Below, one piece after another: positions 1-9,963 of a stretch of 64,000 nt of DNA (position 1 is the first letter of the stretch; each line of letters opens with the position of its first letter). Made by a program: the position numbers and the translations under genes. The DNA comes from Paulownia fortunei. Taxonomy: Eukaryota; Streptophyta; Magnoliopsida; Lamiales; Paulowniaceae. The stretch is taken from assembly GCA_019321725.1 (NCBI GenBank), contig CM033124.1, forward strand, positions 14,384,001-14,448,000, written 5' to 3'. The notes beneath the pieces are model-generated. The model ran no database searches, was not told the origin of the DNA, and worked only from the letters and a program-made list of their open reading frames with translations.

Positions 1-509
1 ATTGAATAACGAAAAAAAATCCTCTTGATCCCAGTATCATAAAAAACAATTAAGTTCTTCCAAAACTTGGTTGTATAACTGCAGGGTAAAATGGATATGA
101 TTCCAACTCTTGGCTTCAAAACTTTTGGAAAACCAATTTACTGGTATGTTCAAGAAATTCATGTTGGGAATATGACTTCTAAATGTTTTGATACAACGAG
201 CTTCAATGAGGTAAATTGTCACTTTTCTGTCAATTGAAGTCAAAATGGATATGATTTTCATGGTATTTGCTGTCAAAGCAAGCTGTTTTCGCAGAGCTCC
301 ATTTTTTACTCTGCCGAACTCGAAAAGAATAAACACAGACCTAATGAAGCAACCTTCAGATAATTATTCATAACCTCAAATACTTGCTTCATTTTTACAT
401 AACCTCAAGTTTTCTAGTTATCGTTCAATTTCAAGTAAAATAAAACAGAATCACAAACGTAGTAGTACCTCATTCATAAACAGAAATTAAAGCAGTTTAA
501 CTAATTTAC

Positions 510-590
510 CTTATCTTTTTTTCCAGAACTCCGAACTCTTACACAAACTTTCCAATCCAGAGGCAGCCACTCCGGATGTTCACCACCCAT
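510..590 (-). CDS. First coding exon (partial gene) of a putative methyl-CpG-binding-domain protein
   Basis: Reading leftwards, an ATG at 590 opens 27 codons that end exactly at a good donor (AAG|GTAAAT, phase 0). The peptide begins MGGEHPEWLPLDWKVCVRVR and ends SSGKKDK. The WLP..W.v.vRvRsSG..DK pattern is the N-terminal half of the plant MBD fold, which reads methylated CpG in chromatin in the nucleus. This exon is too short to appear in an ORF scan with a usual length cutoff. The remaining exons must lie further left. An open stretch at 37-336 on the same strand contains a KTFRS...FLN segment that loosely resembles the second half of an MBD, but no splice site joins it in frame, so the link is unproven. 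The region 591-740 is probably 5' UTR. Family assignment rests on this one short exon. Confidence 0.55.
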
Positions 591-1193
591 TTCAAGAAAT
601 AATCCAAATGGCACTAATCTCCAGAAATAACGAAAAATCAAGTCAAAAGAAAAGAAAAAGACTCAAGAGAACACAAAGAAACAAGCACCCCTTCTAATCA
701 AATCCCACTTTTCCTAGTTTCCACATTCCGTTAATCTCATTTCACGTGTGATTCCTGAAGTATTACTGCAAGTCTCCTCCACCCTTCTCTGAAGGAAAAC
801 GAAGAGTAAAGAAAGGAAGAGTTGCGAAATAAAAAAAAAAAGAAAGAAACTTGTGAACACTATAGAGTACGGGGAGTTAATGGGGTGGTGTAAAATGGTG
901 GGGAGAATCGGACAAAATGCATTCACAACCACTTTCTGTGTTTGCATTCCAAGAAAAACCCAAAATGGATCCGAGAGCAAGTGGGGTTGAATAAAATCTA
1001 GTAATACCGAATGGTATTTTTCAAGAATTCATTAGAGGCCTTTTTCTTTTTCTTTCCCCTTTTTCTTGGGTTTTTATTTGAATCCTCTTTGACCAGAATC
1101 CGCATGTGACATGCCCTGCTGTTGGGGTTAGCGGTTTAGTTAGGTATTTCCCACCAACGCTCAAAAAAGAAAAAATAAATAAATAAATAAATA

Positions 1194-1231
<38 letters not shown>

Positions 1232-2723
1232 TGAGAAAAGCCAATAGAAAAAGATAATTAGCAATAAAAGGTGAAGAGGTTGGGATAATGCAAGCAGCTT
1301 CTTTAATCCAAGGGTCCATGAGAAGATGCCCTTTCATGATATGTAGTCACCAATTGTTCAGTGATTCCATTAATGGACCGTATTAACTGATCGAGTTACT
1401 TTTTCCACTTACTTTTCCACTTTTCTTATGCAGCCAAGTTTCAGTTTCCTTTTCTCTCGTGTGTGTATAAATAGTGGAGGGAGTTGGTGAAAAGGTTATG
1501 TCTGAAAAGAAATAGGAATAAATAGATACACAATACTGATGATCTTAATCCAATATAGATTCACAACGTAGCTTTTGACCATTGAAAATGAACCAAACAC
1601 GCCTACTGCAGCACAGCACCAAGCCCAAACATGATTCAACAGTTTCTTGATCTGCCTGGTGAAGGCCCTGGATCAATCATGGCCTTTTCATCTGTGGCAG
1701 GCTTCAATGCAATAAGATAGGGAAAGCTAAAATGTCAAATGAATAACAAATGCCATGTAATATCATGCTACAAATTTCAAATCCATCTCAATTACACACA
1801 CAATATCAACGCTTGTTTCTGAGAACATGGAATAGGTTAGTTCAACTCTCATTTGCCCGTAAATCCAGAGCCCCTCATATCTGATTATACTAGAAATATA
1901 ATTTACGTCGAACTACTAACTCCTTAAATTTTATTTGCTAGTGTAGGTAGAACACCCTGAAGAAATCTTCAAGACCTGATTTTCTTAAAAAATGTATGCT
2001 ATCATCTCTGTGGTCTTAATCTTGATTTTTCCTGCTATAGTGAAAACTTCTAGCCACTCTATAAAATTTCCTGCATTGTGTTTATTACCCCTTGTACAAA
2101 ATCCCTTTGGTTCAAATGAGGTGCATGAGCAGCAAAAACACATATAAATTCTCCAATTTCAGTAACCACCTGATAATCCATTTTTTTTTCCAGACATCAT
2201 CGACCATAAATGAACAGAGAGTACAGGAACAACTACTTTTCAATCAAATAATTGCATTGAAATATTGACATAGATATGTGTGTGAGTGTCACAGCACATA
2301 ATTGGATATTGAAAGTTGAAAGAAAGCTGAGATATTTTTCTCCTAAAGTACATCATGTATATTACAATCTATAACATATATCTATTTCACAAAGTTGGCT
2401 AGTATAATGGAAAGGAAATCTATTATATCAGTTTCTCCTATAGGATTGGAAAGTTTTCCGCAGCAGAGCATGATCAATCCCCTCTCTTGTTATTGCCTTG
2501 ATGGCCCGGTGTAGTATTCAAAAAAATCCAACATCAACATGTTCTTTAAAGCACTGCAAACAGCACTGGTTCCTGAAATTAGACATCAATGTGGACATAT
2601 CTTTCAAAAGATCTGATGAAACAGAATCCAACTGATAAATGAAAAACAAAAAATCTGTATCATCCAGCTTTCGGTCTTCAATGTCTGGAAATGGAAAGTG
2701 GGTTTTTATTCAGGTTTGCAGAA
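591..2723. other. Intergenic: upstream of the MBD-like exon and downstream of the first CLE gene
   Basis: No convincing coding sequence on either strand. The left part should hold the 5' UTR and promoter of the leftward MBD-like gene. A compound microsatellite lies at 1175-1230. The stretch 2400-2723 should include the 3' UTR of the CLE gene at 2724. Confidence 0.6.
1175..1230. repeat. Compound microsatellite (AAAT)n followed by (TA)n
   Basis: About six AAAT units pass directly into an uninterrupted TA run of about 33 bases. Seen directly in the sequence. Confidence 0.9.
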
Positions 2724-2975
2724 TCAGTTGTGGAGTGGATTTGGTCCACAAGGAACGAGCCTTCGTGACACTGCATGCAACTTCTTGCCCTTGTTTTCCT
2801 TCCATCCTGAATAGTAAGGAATTGTGGAGAAGTAACGGAGGAAAGTGGAATAGAATTTAGCTCTTATTCTTTCTTCATTTGCAGCATGGTTGATGTGCCT
2901 GCAACTGGACAGACGGACCTGTGCTGAAATGATTATGACTATGATAAACAAGAATGAAGTAGTTTGAATTCTCAT
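2724..2975 (-). CDS. CLE peptide precursor, copy 1 (CLE9/10-type box)
   Basis: An intronless 83-aa secreted prepropeptide. It has a hydrophobic N-terminal signal peptide (residues 1 to about 25, rich in I, V and F) ending near SSC, then a variable domain. A 12-residue CLE box, RLVPCGPNPLHN, sits at the very C terminus (residues 72-83) just before TGA. CLE peptides are cut from such precursors, hydroxylated on proline, and signal through CLAVATA1/BAM-type leucine-rich receptor kinases in meristem, vascular and stomatal development. The box is closest to CLE9/CLE10 (RLVPSGPNPLHN), with Cys in place of Ser at position 5, which is unusual. The ATG at 2975 is the only reasonable start. A TATAAATA box lies 97 bp upstream. 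A paralogue lies 1.6 kb upstream on the same strand. Family identity is secure; orthology to one CLE is not. Confidence 0.9.
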   Translation of the reverse strand: MRIQTTSFLFIIVIIISAQVRLSSCRHINHAANEERIRAKFYSTFLRYFSTIPYYSGWKENKGKKLHAVSRRLVPCGPNPLHN

Positions 2976-3071
2976 ATCTGAATGAATTTAAAAAGAAAAT
3001 CTTGAACTTAGATATATAAGATAAATTGCAAATGGTGTCAATGGATGTTAGGTTTGATCAGGTTTGAGCCT

Positions 3072-3079
3072 TATTTATA
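3072..3079 (-). promoter_or_regulatory. TATA box of CLE copy 1
   Basis: TATAAATA on the minus strand, 97 bp upstream of the ATG. The same octamer occurs at nearly the same distance (101 bp) in the paralogous gene, which supports function. Confidence 0.7.
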
Positions 3080-3230
3080 GTGAAAGAAAGCCTGTTTTTG
3101 GACTATGCACAAAGTCATGCACAAGATCAGAAGCAACTTCTCTGTGCGTGACACAATTAACCATCATAAATATTTCAAGACAAATGGTTCCACGTCGTAA
3201 AGTGACATTGCATTTTGCTTAAACAATTAG

Positions 3231-3235
3231 TTGAC
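3231..3235 (+). promoter_or_regulatory. Conserved W-box-like block upstream of CLE copy 1
   Basis: TAGTTGACTT (TTGAC core at these positions) inside a block reading TAAACAATTAGTTGACTTCT, about 256 bp upstream of the ATG. The paralogue has the matching block at 5147-5151, about 269 bp upstream. TTGAC is the WRKY-binding core. Conservation is seen; the regulator is inferred. Confidence 0.45.
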
Positions 3236-4617
3236 TTCTTGGTTTTCCTAGGCTATTCTATCATTTCATAATGTACCTGGACTGTGAATTTGATTGGGTT
3301 TTGCAATTTAAATAGAAGCTATTTTAATCATTGAATTTCATGGTTCATATGTACAGAAAGGTCTTACATCCCCAAAGCAATTAGTCGTATCCAACTTCTA
3401 GCCAGATATATCAAAGATACTGAAAGCTGAGAGGCTATAAACTAAAAAACCATTGCCACTTCTTGAGAAATATTTAAGTTCAAGATGTAGATGATACATT
3501 TTCTTCACAAACTCCACATGTTATTCTGTGAATCTAATGCCGTCCCTTCTTGAAATATATTAAGTATATAATAAAACAAATATCAATTCCGCTGACAAAA
3601 TACTCTTAGCATACTACATAATGCTATTGTAGATTTTCCAAATTGTGGTTAGCCACCATCATGGGGAATGAAAAGTTTGACTTTTAAAAGATACCGAAAA
3701 CAGAACTAACAATTTCTGTAAGTTTTTCTTTTTATATGTTGGTCAACCCTCAAGCAAGATGTCATCTTGCAGGATGCCCCATAATTATATTTAACCTAGT
3801 AATGACAAAAGTTCCAAGTAACTTTTTCTGTCGAAACTTGTTGCTTCAATTTGAGTTGATCCATTGTCAATTTATTTTTGCAGTGTCCATGAAAGGGAAC
3901 ATTTATTGGAGTTGCCTTACCTAGATAGGATTCTTTAGGACTTTCTTACTAATGACTTTTGACTGTCATTGAGAGTGAATATAGTCTTCTGCTATATCAA
4001 TCTTTTGAAGCAGCATTGCAAATAGCCATGTCAAACAAGTTGCAGCAGATTAAAATATATGACATGCATATGGATACTAAACATTAATTTGTGGATTCTT
4101 ACCACTTCAAGCATCTGACAGAATTGCACCGGTAAACTGGGGAAAAAAAAAGATCAGATGATAAATGAAAGCAGAATAGTTATGTTTAAATACAGTAGCT
4201 AGGCTGTTAAATACTTACTGTTGGATATTTCGTCGTTTGTACTCGTTTTTTGGCATACATCGTCTTTATGAGTTATTGACTTACAATAGATTTGTTGCAT
4301 GTTCTGAGTCCCATCTGGGGGAATCTAGTCTGAAATTCTGAAAACAAGAATTAAGAATAGGCTTGTCACTGTTGATCAATCAAAATTTAGAATGTAACAA
4401 GTGAAGAACTAAATATGCCACTTTTTATTGGCTTCAGCTTGGAGTACATGTCATGTTACAAAAATCTGCATAAATGGTGACTAGCTGCTAGCATAACAAT
4501 GAAAGTTGGCGTAAAAGCCATTACTTTGCAAATCCATTACAAAGCAAGTAATTGTGAGTTTGACCAGACAAAGATAATTTTCTTTTCCTGGAAACAAACT
4601 GGATTCTGGTGTCTGAA

Positions 4618-4878
4618 TCAATTGTGGAGAGGATTAGGCCCTTCAGGGACAAGCCTTCGGACCACAACATGCAGTGTCTTGTGCTTGTTTTCCTCCAAAT
4701 CTGCATAAGGAGAAACTGTCGAAAAATGCTTCAGGAAAAAGAAATTGAACTTAGCTCTTATTCTTAGTTCAGATTCTTCACTTGCAGGACTACTGATGTG
4801 CCGGCAATCAGATGTAGGAACCAGTAACACAAGAATTATGAACATGATAAATAAGTGGGAAGCAGTTAGAATTCTCAT
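4618..4878 (-). CDS. CLE peptide precursor, copy 2 (CLE9/10-type box)
   Basis: An intronless 86-aa prepropeptide, a tandem paralogue of the gene at 2724. Both begin MRI-T-S-LFI and share CRHI, RIRAKF, the FST block, EENK or KENK, and the terminal CLE box. Here the box is RLVPEGPNPLHN (residues 75-86), with Glu at position 5 where CLE9/10 have Ser. Residues 1 to about 24 form the signal peptide, ending near TSDC. Like other CLEs it should be secreted to the apoplast and processed to a 12- or 13-residue ligand for LRR receptor kinases. It has three extra residues (around ESEL) relative to copy 1. A TATAAATA box lies 101 bp upstream of the ATG. Both copies keep an intact frame and an intact CLE box, so neither looks like a pseudogene. 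Confidence 0.9.
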   Translation of the reverse strand: MRILTASHLFIMFIILVLLVPTSDCRHISSPASEESELRIRAKFNFFFLKHFSTVSPYADLEENKHKTLHVVVRRLVPEGPNPLHN

Positions 4879-4978
4879 ATCTAAATTAATGGGAAAGAAT
4901 ATCTAGAGCAACACTTTTGAAAGGACAACAAAAAAGCAAGTTCTGTTATAAATGTTAGGTGTGGTAAGGTTGGAAATC

Positions 4979-4986
4979 TATTTATA
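4979..4986 (-). promoter_or_regulatory. TATA box of CLE copy 2
   Basis: TATAAATA on the minus strand, 101 bp upstream of the ATG, matching the position and sequence of the box in copy 1. Confidence 0.7.
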
Positions 4987-5146
4987 ATGGAACTGGGATC
5001 CTGTTGAATATTTGAGCAAACCTCAGAAACAAGATTACAAGAAACCTGTCTGATTGGAGCTCACAAGTGACCTTATCAACAATTTATGATATCCTGAACA
5101 TGATTTCATGTTGCAAAGTCGTCAGGAAATTTGCATAAACAAATAG

Positions 5147-5151
5147 TTGAC
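5147..5151 (+). promoter_or_regulatory. Conserved W-box-like block upstream of CLE copy 2
   Basis: The TTGACC core sits within ATAAACAAATAGTTGACCTT, about 269 bp upstream of the ATG, and pairs with the block at 3231 in the paralogue. Confidence 0.45.
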
Positions 5152-6371
5152 CTTTTGTATCCTTGAACCAATAAACTCAGGACCTCTCTCTTTATCTTCA
5201 GCAACACAATTTTTCCGTGGTTAAGACATCTGTGGACAACTGGAGCTTGAGTCTTACAAATCAAATATCAAGATATTACTTGGTCAACTGAGAATGTTGC
5301 AAGGCTTTTTTATAACACTAAACTAACATGGAAATACGAGGTTTAGTCATACACTACACTAATAATATGGTGGTCATTTTCTATGGAGTTTTACCATTGC
5401 AAGGCATTCATCATTGTGTCTGATACGGACCTTTCTGACACGAAAATAACTTTAAAATAATTGTCTTTGCCGGAGAAATAATGTTATAAAATGTCATGTT
5501 TTTCAAAGCTTTTCCTCTATCATCCAGGTATTTTGTAGTTTTTTTCAAATCATGACATGCCATCATCCATGGGGAATGAACCAGGTAGACTTAAAAAAAG
5601 ATATTCAAACCAGTTAAACAATAGAGCTTCTTTCATTTGTCAACCCTTAAGAAATGCTGGAGGGCAACCAGATGGCATCTTGCAGGCTTGTCCTTAGAAT
5701 TCACATAATGGCATAATGACTAGACTGAGTACAGATTTCACATAATATTTTTGTGTTTGAGTCTAACATGACTTGATCAAAGTTCAATCTATGCTTTACA
5801 TTTCCATCATAAGCTGAATCAGAATTGACATGATTCGTTATGTCATCCTACTGCATACGATGTATCAACTAAAAAAGTCGGTGCAAATCCCATCTTTTTG
5901 AGTGAGAGAAACGATAGTCTTGTTAATGCGGGTGGTCTGAATCTGGAAATAAAATGCTTCAGTTGCAAAATAATGATAAAAACAATTGATAACAAGAACT
6001 GATACATGAATAATCAATAATTTTTCATTAACTGGTCTCTTGACCGAAAACTTGATTTACTTTTACTTTTGTTTCTTTGTTTTCAGCCATCCTTACATTC
6101 TAATCTTTTGTTATGTCTTCTCAAAAGAGTTCATAGAATTCACTAACCATTTCAACTAATGAATATGGTTTACTTCTTCAATCACTTGATCCATACAATT
6201 GAAAAAACATCAGTAAGATCTTTCTTGTTTTTCACATTAAAGAATTTCATGAATGAGAATTCAGAAAACTGTATTCTCCATCTAAAATTCTGTCTATTGC
6301 AACAGAAATAATAACAAAAAAGAAAAAAAGAAAGATAGAACAAAGTCCATTCTATCAAAGAAATGTAAAAA

Positions 6372-7385
6372 CTATTTGAATGAACTGAAAAGCTCTGCCA
6401 CTTCAAAATCCCTGAAAATCCCATGGATCATAAACTTCTCGGATGAAAACAAATTCGGCGCAGTGATTTCTACTCCATTAATAGCCAGAGTTTGCGAAAA
6501 CTTATGGATCTTCAGATCATAGCTAGGAACCAGTGTCCTGAGAGATGAGTTCTCTGCTGCAGCCAACTCCATGTAAGTAAACCTCTGAGGCAGAATGTGA
6601 AGCCTCACAATTCTGTCCAAAAATGGCGAAGGGGAAGAGATAAACCCAGAATTCGGGGGAGCAAAGATGGTAACAGAGCCCAAATTCTCGTAATCTTGAA
6701 GAATCCCATCAAGAACTGCATTCAATCCAATCGCAAAAGAAACAAATCCATTGGAGCTCAGCAATCTGACTATCCTCGTCCATTCAACTGCTTGATCAGT
6801 AGCATTCAAGACAAGAAGGCTACTCTGATCGGAAAAACCACACGACGGAGATGGAACCACGTCGAAAGGCCCGAGAACACCGTGCACTGAAAGCGGGCCT
6901 TCAAGAAACATATCCGGGTGAGAAACCAACACATTGTTGATCATGACCGAGCCCGTTTCCGCATCTTTCTTGGTGATCATCAACTTCTTGTTGTCTACGA
7001 GTGTTTTGAAGCAAAACCCTGGTGGTTTCTTGAAGAGCTCCGCCATGGGTAGGGTGGAGGGAGTGGTGTGGTAGCGGAGGAGCTGCCGCATTGCCCATGG
7101 CGGGATGGAGAGATTGGAAATAGCGGAATCTTGGACGGCGAAAACGGTAGATTCGGGACCGGAGAAAAAGAGCTCCGGGGAGATTTGGAGGAGGGTGGCG
7201 ATTATATGGAAGCCGCCGTGGACGCGCAGGGCCCTGGAGGCGTTGAATGCCAGCCCGCGTTCCATTGGAAATGGGTTCTCGGGCCTGGAATGGTTTGTTG
7301 TTGTGAAGGCCATAAATGCGAGGGTTAAAGACATGGCCAAGTAGAAGGGGCCATGCCACCAGTGTGAACAGGAGGAATCCGCCAT
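6372..7385 (-). CDS. Fasciclin-like arabinogalactan protein, FLA20/FLA21-like
   Basis: An intronless gene for a 337-aa protein with an N-terminal membrane anchor or signal (about residues 12-29, FYLAMSLTLAFMAF). Two fasciclin (FAS1) domains follow, at about 57-178 and 210-332. Each keeps the family signatures: STVFAVQDSAI and VHGVLGPF in the first, VTIFAPPNSGF and IHGIFRDF in the second. FAS1 proteins are extracellular or cell-surface adhesion glycoproteins. There is no C-terminal GPI signal and little Pro/Ala-rich glycomodule, which fits the FLA19-21 group rather than classical FLAs. I chose the ATG at 7385 because its context GCAATGGCG is a good plant start and the hydrophobic segment then begins near the N terminus. 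An in-frame ATG at 7457 (MDEYENT) would add 24 residues. Nothing further upstream is an ATG. Subgroup assignment is from memory of family layout. Confidence 0.85.
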   Translation of the reverse strand: MADSSCSHWWHGPFYLAMSLTLAFMAFTTTNHSRPENPFPMERGLAFNASRALRVHGGFHIIATLLQISPELFFSGPESTVFAVQDSAISNLSIPPWAMRQLLRYHTTPSTLPMAELFKKPPGFCFKTLVDNKKLMITKKDAETGSVMINNVLVSHPDMFLEGPLSVHGVLGPFDVVPSPSCGFSDQSSLLVLNATDQAVEWTRIVRLLSSNGFVSFAIGLNAVLDGILQDYENLGSVTIFAPPNSGFISSPSPFLDRIVRLHILPQRFTYMELAAAENSSLRTLVPSYDLKIHKFSQTLAINGVEITAPNLFSSEKFMIHGIFRDFEVAELFSSFK

Positions 7386-7930
7386 TGCAGTACTGTGAAA
7401 GCTTGCAGAATCTTCAAAATCGGATGCAGGAGATTGTGTATTTTCATATTCATCCATCACAAAAGAAAAAAAGAAGAAAGTTATGAAACTAATATACAGT
7501 CTGGGTTGAGACACTGTCTATTAAACCAGTCTTACTGCTTGAAACTTCATTTAGATTCTGGATTTGAGTGAGAAAAATCAAGAAAAGTGTTTCCAGTTTA
7601 TTTTATTTGGTTACACAGGGAAATGTGAATGAAACAACAGAGGTAACTGTTTACTTGGCAATAATGATTCCCAGGTATTTCCCTTTCACGCTGAGTAACA
7701 AAAAAAAAGTGGGGGAGGGGGGAAGAAAAAAAAAAAAAAATTATATTCATCAGGTTGCTGCCTGAATAATTGCACTTGACATATCAAGATACAGAAGAGA
7801 TTTTTTTCAGACTAACGCAGAAAATAATAGTACTAATAATGAAGCAAAATTCAAGCCAGTCCTCTGTGCTCGTACTTAGATTTTAACAGTAAAAATGAAT
7901 ATGATTTAAGTTTTGAATTTTTATATCTAG

Positions 7931-8780
7931 GGTGTACATTGAATCAAATCGACCGAAATTTTAATTTGAAAAAATTATAAATTGAAAATTAAATGGAAAT
8001 TTTTAATTCGCTTTGATTATAACCAATTTTTTTTTTATTTTTCAGTTTGATTTTCAATAAACCGATTTTTTTAATAAATAAAATAAAAGTAAATAATAAA
8101 ATTATAAAATATATTTTTAGTTTGGGTGAAAAAAAAACATAAAATATAATATAAAAACAAATAACAAAATATAAAAACTTAATTTTTAAAATAAAAATAT
8201 AATATAAAAATGATTTATATAAATAAATAAAAATAATAATTCGATTTTCAGTTCGGTTCGGTTAACCGAAATAAAAAATCGAAACCGAACCGAAAATCAA
8301 AAATTTTAAAAATTAAAAATTAAAAATCGAACCGAATTTTTTTATTCGGTTTCGGTTCAAATCAGTTCGACCGGTTAATTGAATTATGTGCATCAATGTT
8401 TTCATAACTGAACCAGTGATCAAATAGATTTTGTTAACAATTAGCGGTTCAATCGATCGGATCGATTTAATGAATATTAATTATATTTTTTTATTTTATT
8501 ATGTAAAATGATAATATAATAGATTTATTGTCATGCAATACATTTTAAATATAAAAATAAATAAATAACTACCTAAAAAATTATATAACAAAATAAAAAA
8601 TTCAAATAATCACATAAATATAACAAAATATCAAATTTAAACCTTTATTAAAAAAATTAAAAAAAAATGATGAAAATCAATCAAAACCAATTTTGACCGA
8701 TTTTGGACTTAATCGAACTGACCTCCAATTTTCAATTAAACTGGCCGATCCGTCCGGTTTTGAAAACATTCATGTGCACC
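7931..8780. mobile_element. Miniature inverted-repeat element, interrupted by a second element
   Basis: The ends are imperfect inverted repeats: GGTGTACATTGAATC on the left, and on the right a terminus whose complement reads GGTGCACATAATTCAATT once the insertion at 8393-8778 is removed. The interior is AT-rich with GGTTCGGTTAACCGAA-type motifs and no ORF. A diverged relative lies at about 23738-24220. It is non-autonomous; the superfamily is not determined. Confidence 0.65.
8393..8771. mobile_element. Second miniature element nested in the first, hAT-like target duplication
   Basis: The termini AATGTTTTCATAACTGAACC and, on the complement of the right end, AATGTTTTCAAAACCGGACG are inverted repeats. 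The element is bracketed by ATGTGCA at 8386-8392 and 8772-8778, a 7-bp direct repeat (7 of 8 if the next base is counted). That is what an insertion with target-site duplication leaves. No coding capacity is seen. Confidence 0.65.
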
Positions 8781-9963
8781 TCTATTTATATCAAATTAAA
8801 TCCGACTCATTTAATTTTGTTTTTATAATTTTTATATTATACATTATAAATGTTATTTTTAAAAATATATATATATATTTTTAAATAATAATAAATTATA
8901 AAATGAGTTTAAGAAGTTTATCGTCTGGATTAGAATCTTAAATTGGTCTAAATCTACACTTTCAACAATCTTAAAATTTTGAGTTTTGGTAAACCCAATC
9001 TATTACCAGCTTAACTAAATGTCACAATATGCAGAGTCACCAATATATTAGGCAGGGCCAGCCCCTATGAATTTCAAATTTCGTGATTGATAAGTTTCCT
9101 GTGCTGAGTTCAAAATTCAAACCATGGCTTTCATCTATACCTGCAATTCAGCAATCTCCATGGAATATATTCGTCATAAAAAGTAGCCTCTTTTATTCAA
9201 CAAATGATAATTAACTGTGGGTTTGCGAAAAATTGAACTTTTGTGTAATTTTTTGAGAAAGGGCAAAAAAGTATCAAAAAAAGCAAAAAAATTTACTTTA
9301 TTTGCAAAAACTTTTGAGAAAATGGAAATAGTAAATTGCAAATGTCCGAAACTTTAGGTTTGATTTTGGACCACCAAAACTTCTTGTCTACTTTAGAGAA
9401 CAGTGGCCAGGGGTATCTTTCACACCACACGTGGGCTTTTAGACCTTTTCGGCTTTTCCTTCATCTCCTATGACTTGGAAAAATGTTTGAAATCCTGCAA
9501 CTTTTTAACTTTCTGGCGATGCAATGCAAAGGGAAATTCCTTCCTCCTAGTTATTTTACAGTGGTTCGGGTGTCGGGTGTTGGCGTTTTTTATTGCCCAC
9601 CTCTTTTATCTATGATCGTGAATGGATCGAGTGCAACACCCAAAGATTTCATCATTCATCGGATTGCTCTAATAACAACAACGAATTAGCAATATATCCA
9701 CCCCCGCGAAAAAATGTATTAAGACAAATCGAAATGACTCTAATGGTATGAGCTTGGGGAATCAGCTGACTAAACAAAAAAGGACAGAGAAGAGAAATCA
9801 AAGTATAAAGCTTCGAGTCATTATGTAGTACCACAACTAGATGTTCAATCAAGTATCGATATATAAGGGCTATCGTAAACTGAAAATAAACCTCTATGTG
9901 AAGCAAGATAAAGCAGGCAGCCAACGGCTCAGCCTAATTTGCAGTTAACTCATTGATGAAAGT

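Larger units (their letters stand above)
2976..4617. other. Intergenic spacer between the two CLE genes (promoter of copy 1, 3' side of copy 2)
   Basis: No coding sequence supported. Besides the TATA box and the TTGAC block, a distal stretch at about 3649-3775 (GGGGAATGAA ... GTCAACCCT ... CATCTTGCAGG) is clearly similar to 5563-5690 upstream of the second CLE gene. The duplication therefore included at least 800 bp of upstream DNA. Confidence 0.6.
4879..6371. other. Intergenic: promoter of CLE copy 2 and 3' flank of the FLA gene
   Basis: No coding sequence supported. The promoter elements are described separately. The duplicated distal block lies at about 5563-5690. The stretch 6190-6371 is probably 3' UTR of the FLA gene. 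Confidence 0.55.
7386..9963. other. Intergenic between FLA and MSBP genes
   Basis: No coding sequence supported. It holds the FLA promoter, a homopolymer-rich stretch near 7700-7740, the nested transposon pair (7931-8780) and the 3' UTR of the MSBP gene. Short open frames around 9400-9690 show no recognisable domain. Confidence 0.55.

Noticed and set aside
37..336. 99-residue open frame on the minus strand as the second exon of the MBD-like gene
   Set aside because: A KTFRS...NFLN segment loosely fits an MBD second half, but no acceptor gives the needed phase 0 reading into it, and the frame does not begin with ATG. It is mentioned as a possibility only.
6901..7359. 152-residue minus-strand frame inside the FLA gene
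   Set aside because: It is an out-of-frame shadow of the FLA coding sequence with no recognisable domain; its GC-richness comes from the real gene.
7386..7514. N-terminal extension of the FLA protein to 380 residues
   Set aside because: The codon at 7514 is GTG, not ATG. The ATG at 7457 is possible but the one at 7385 has the better context and gives a normal family N terminus.
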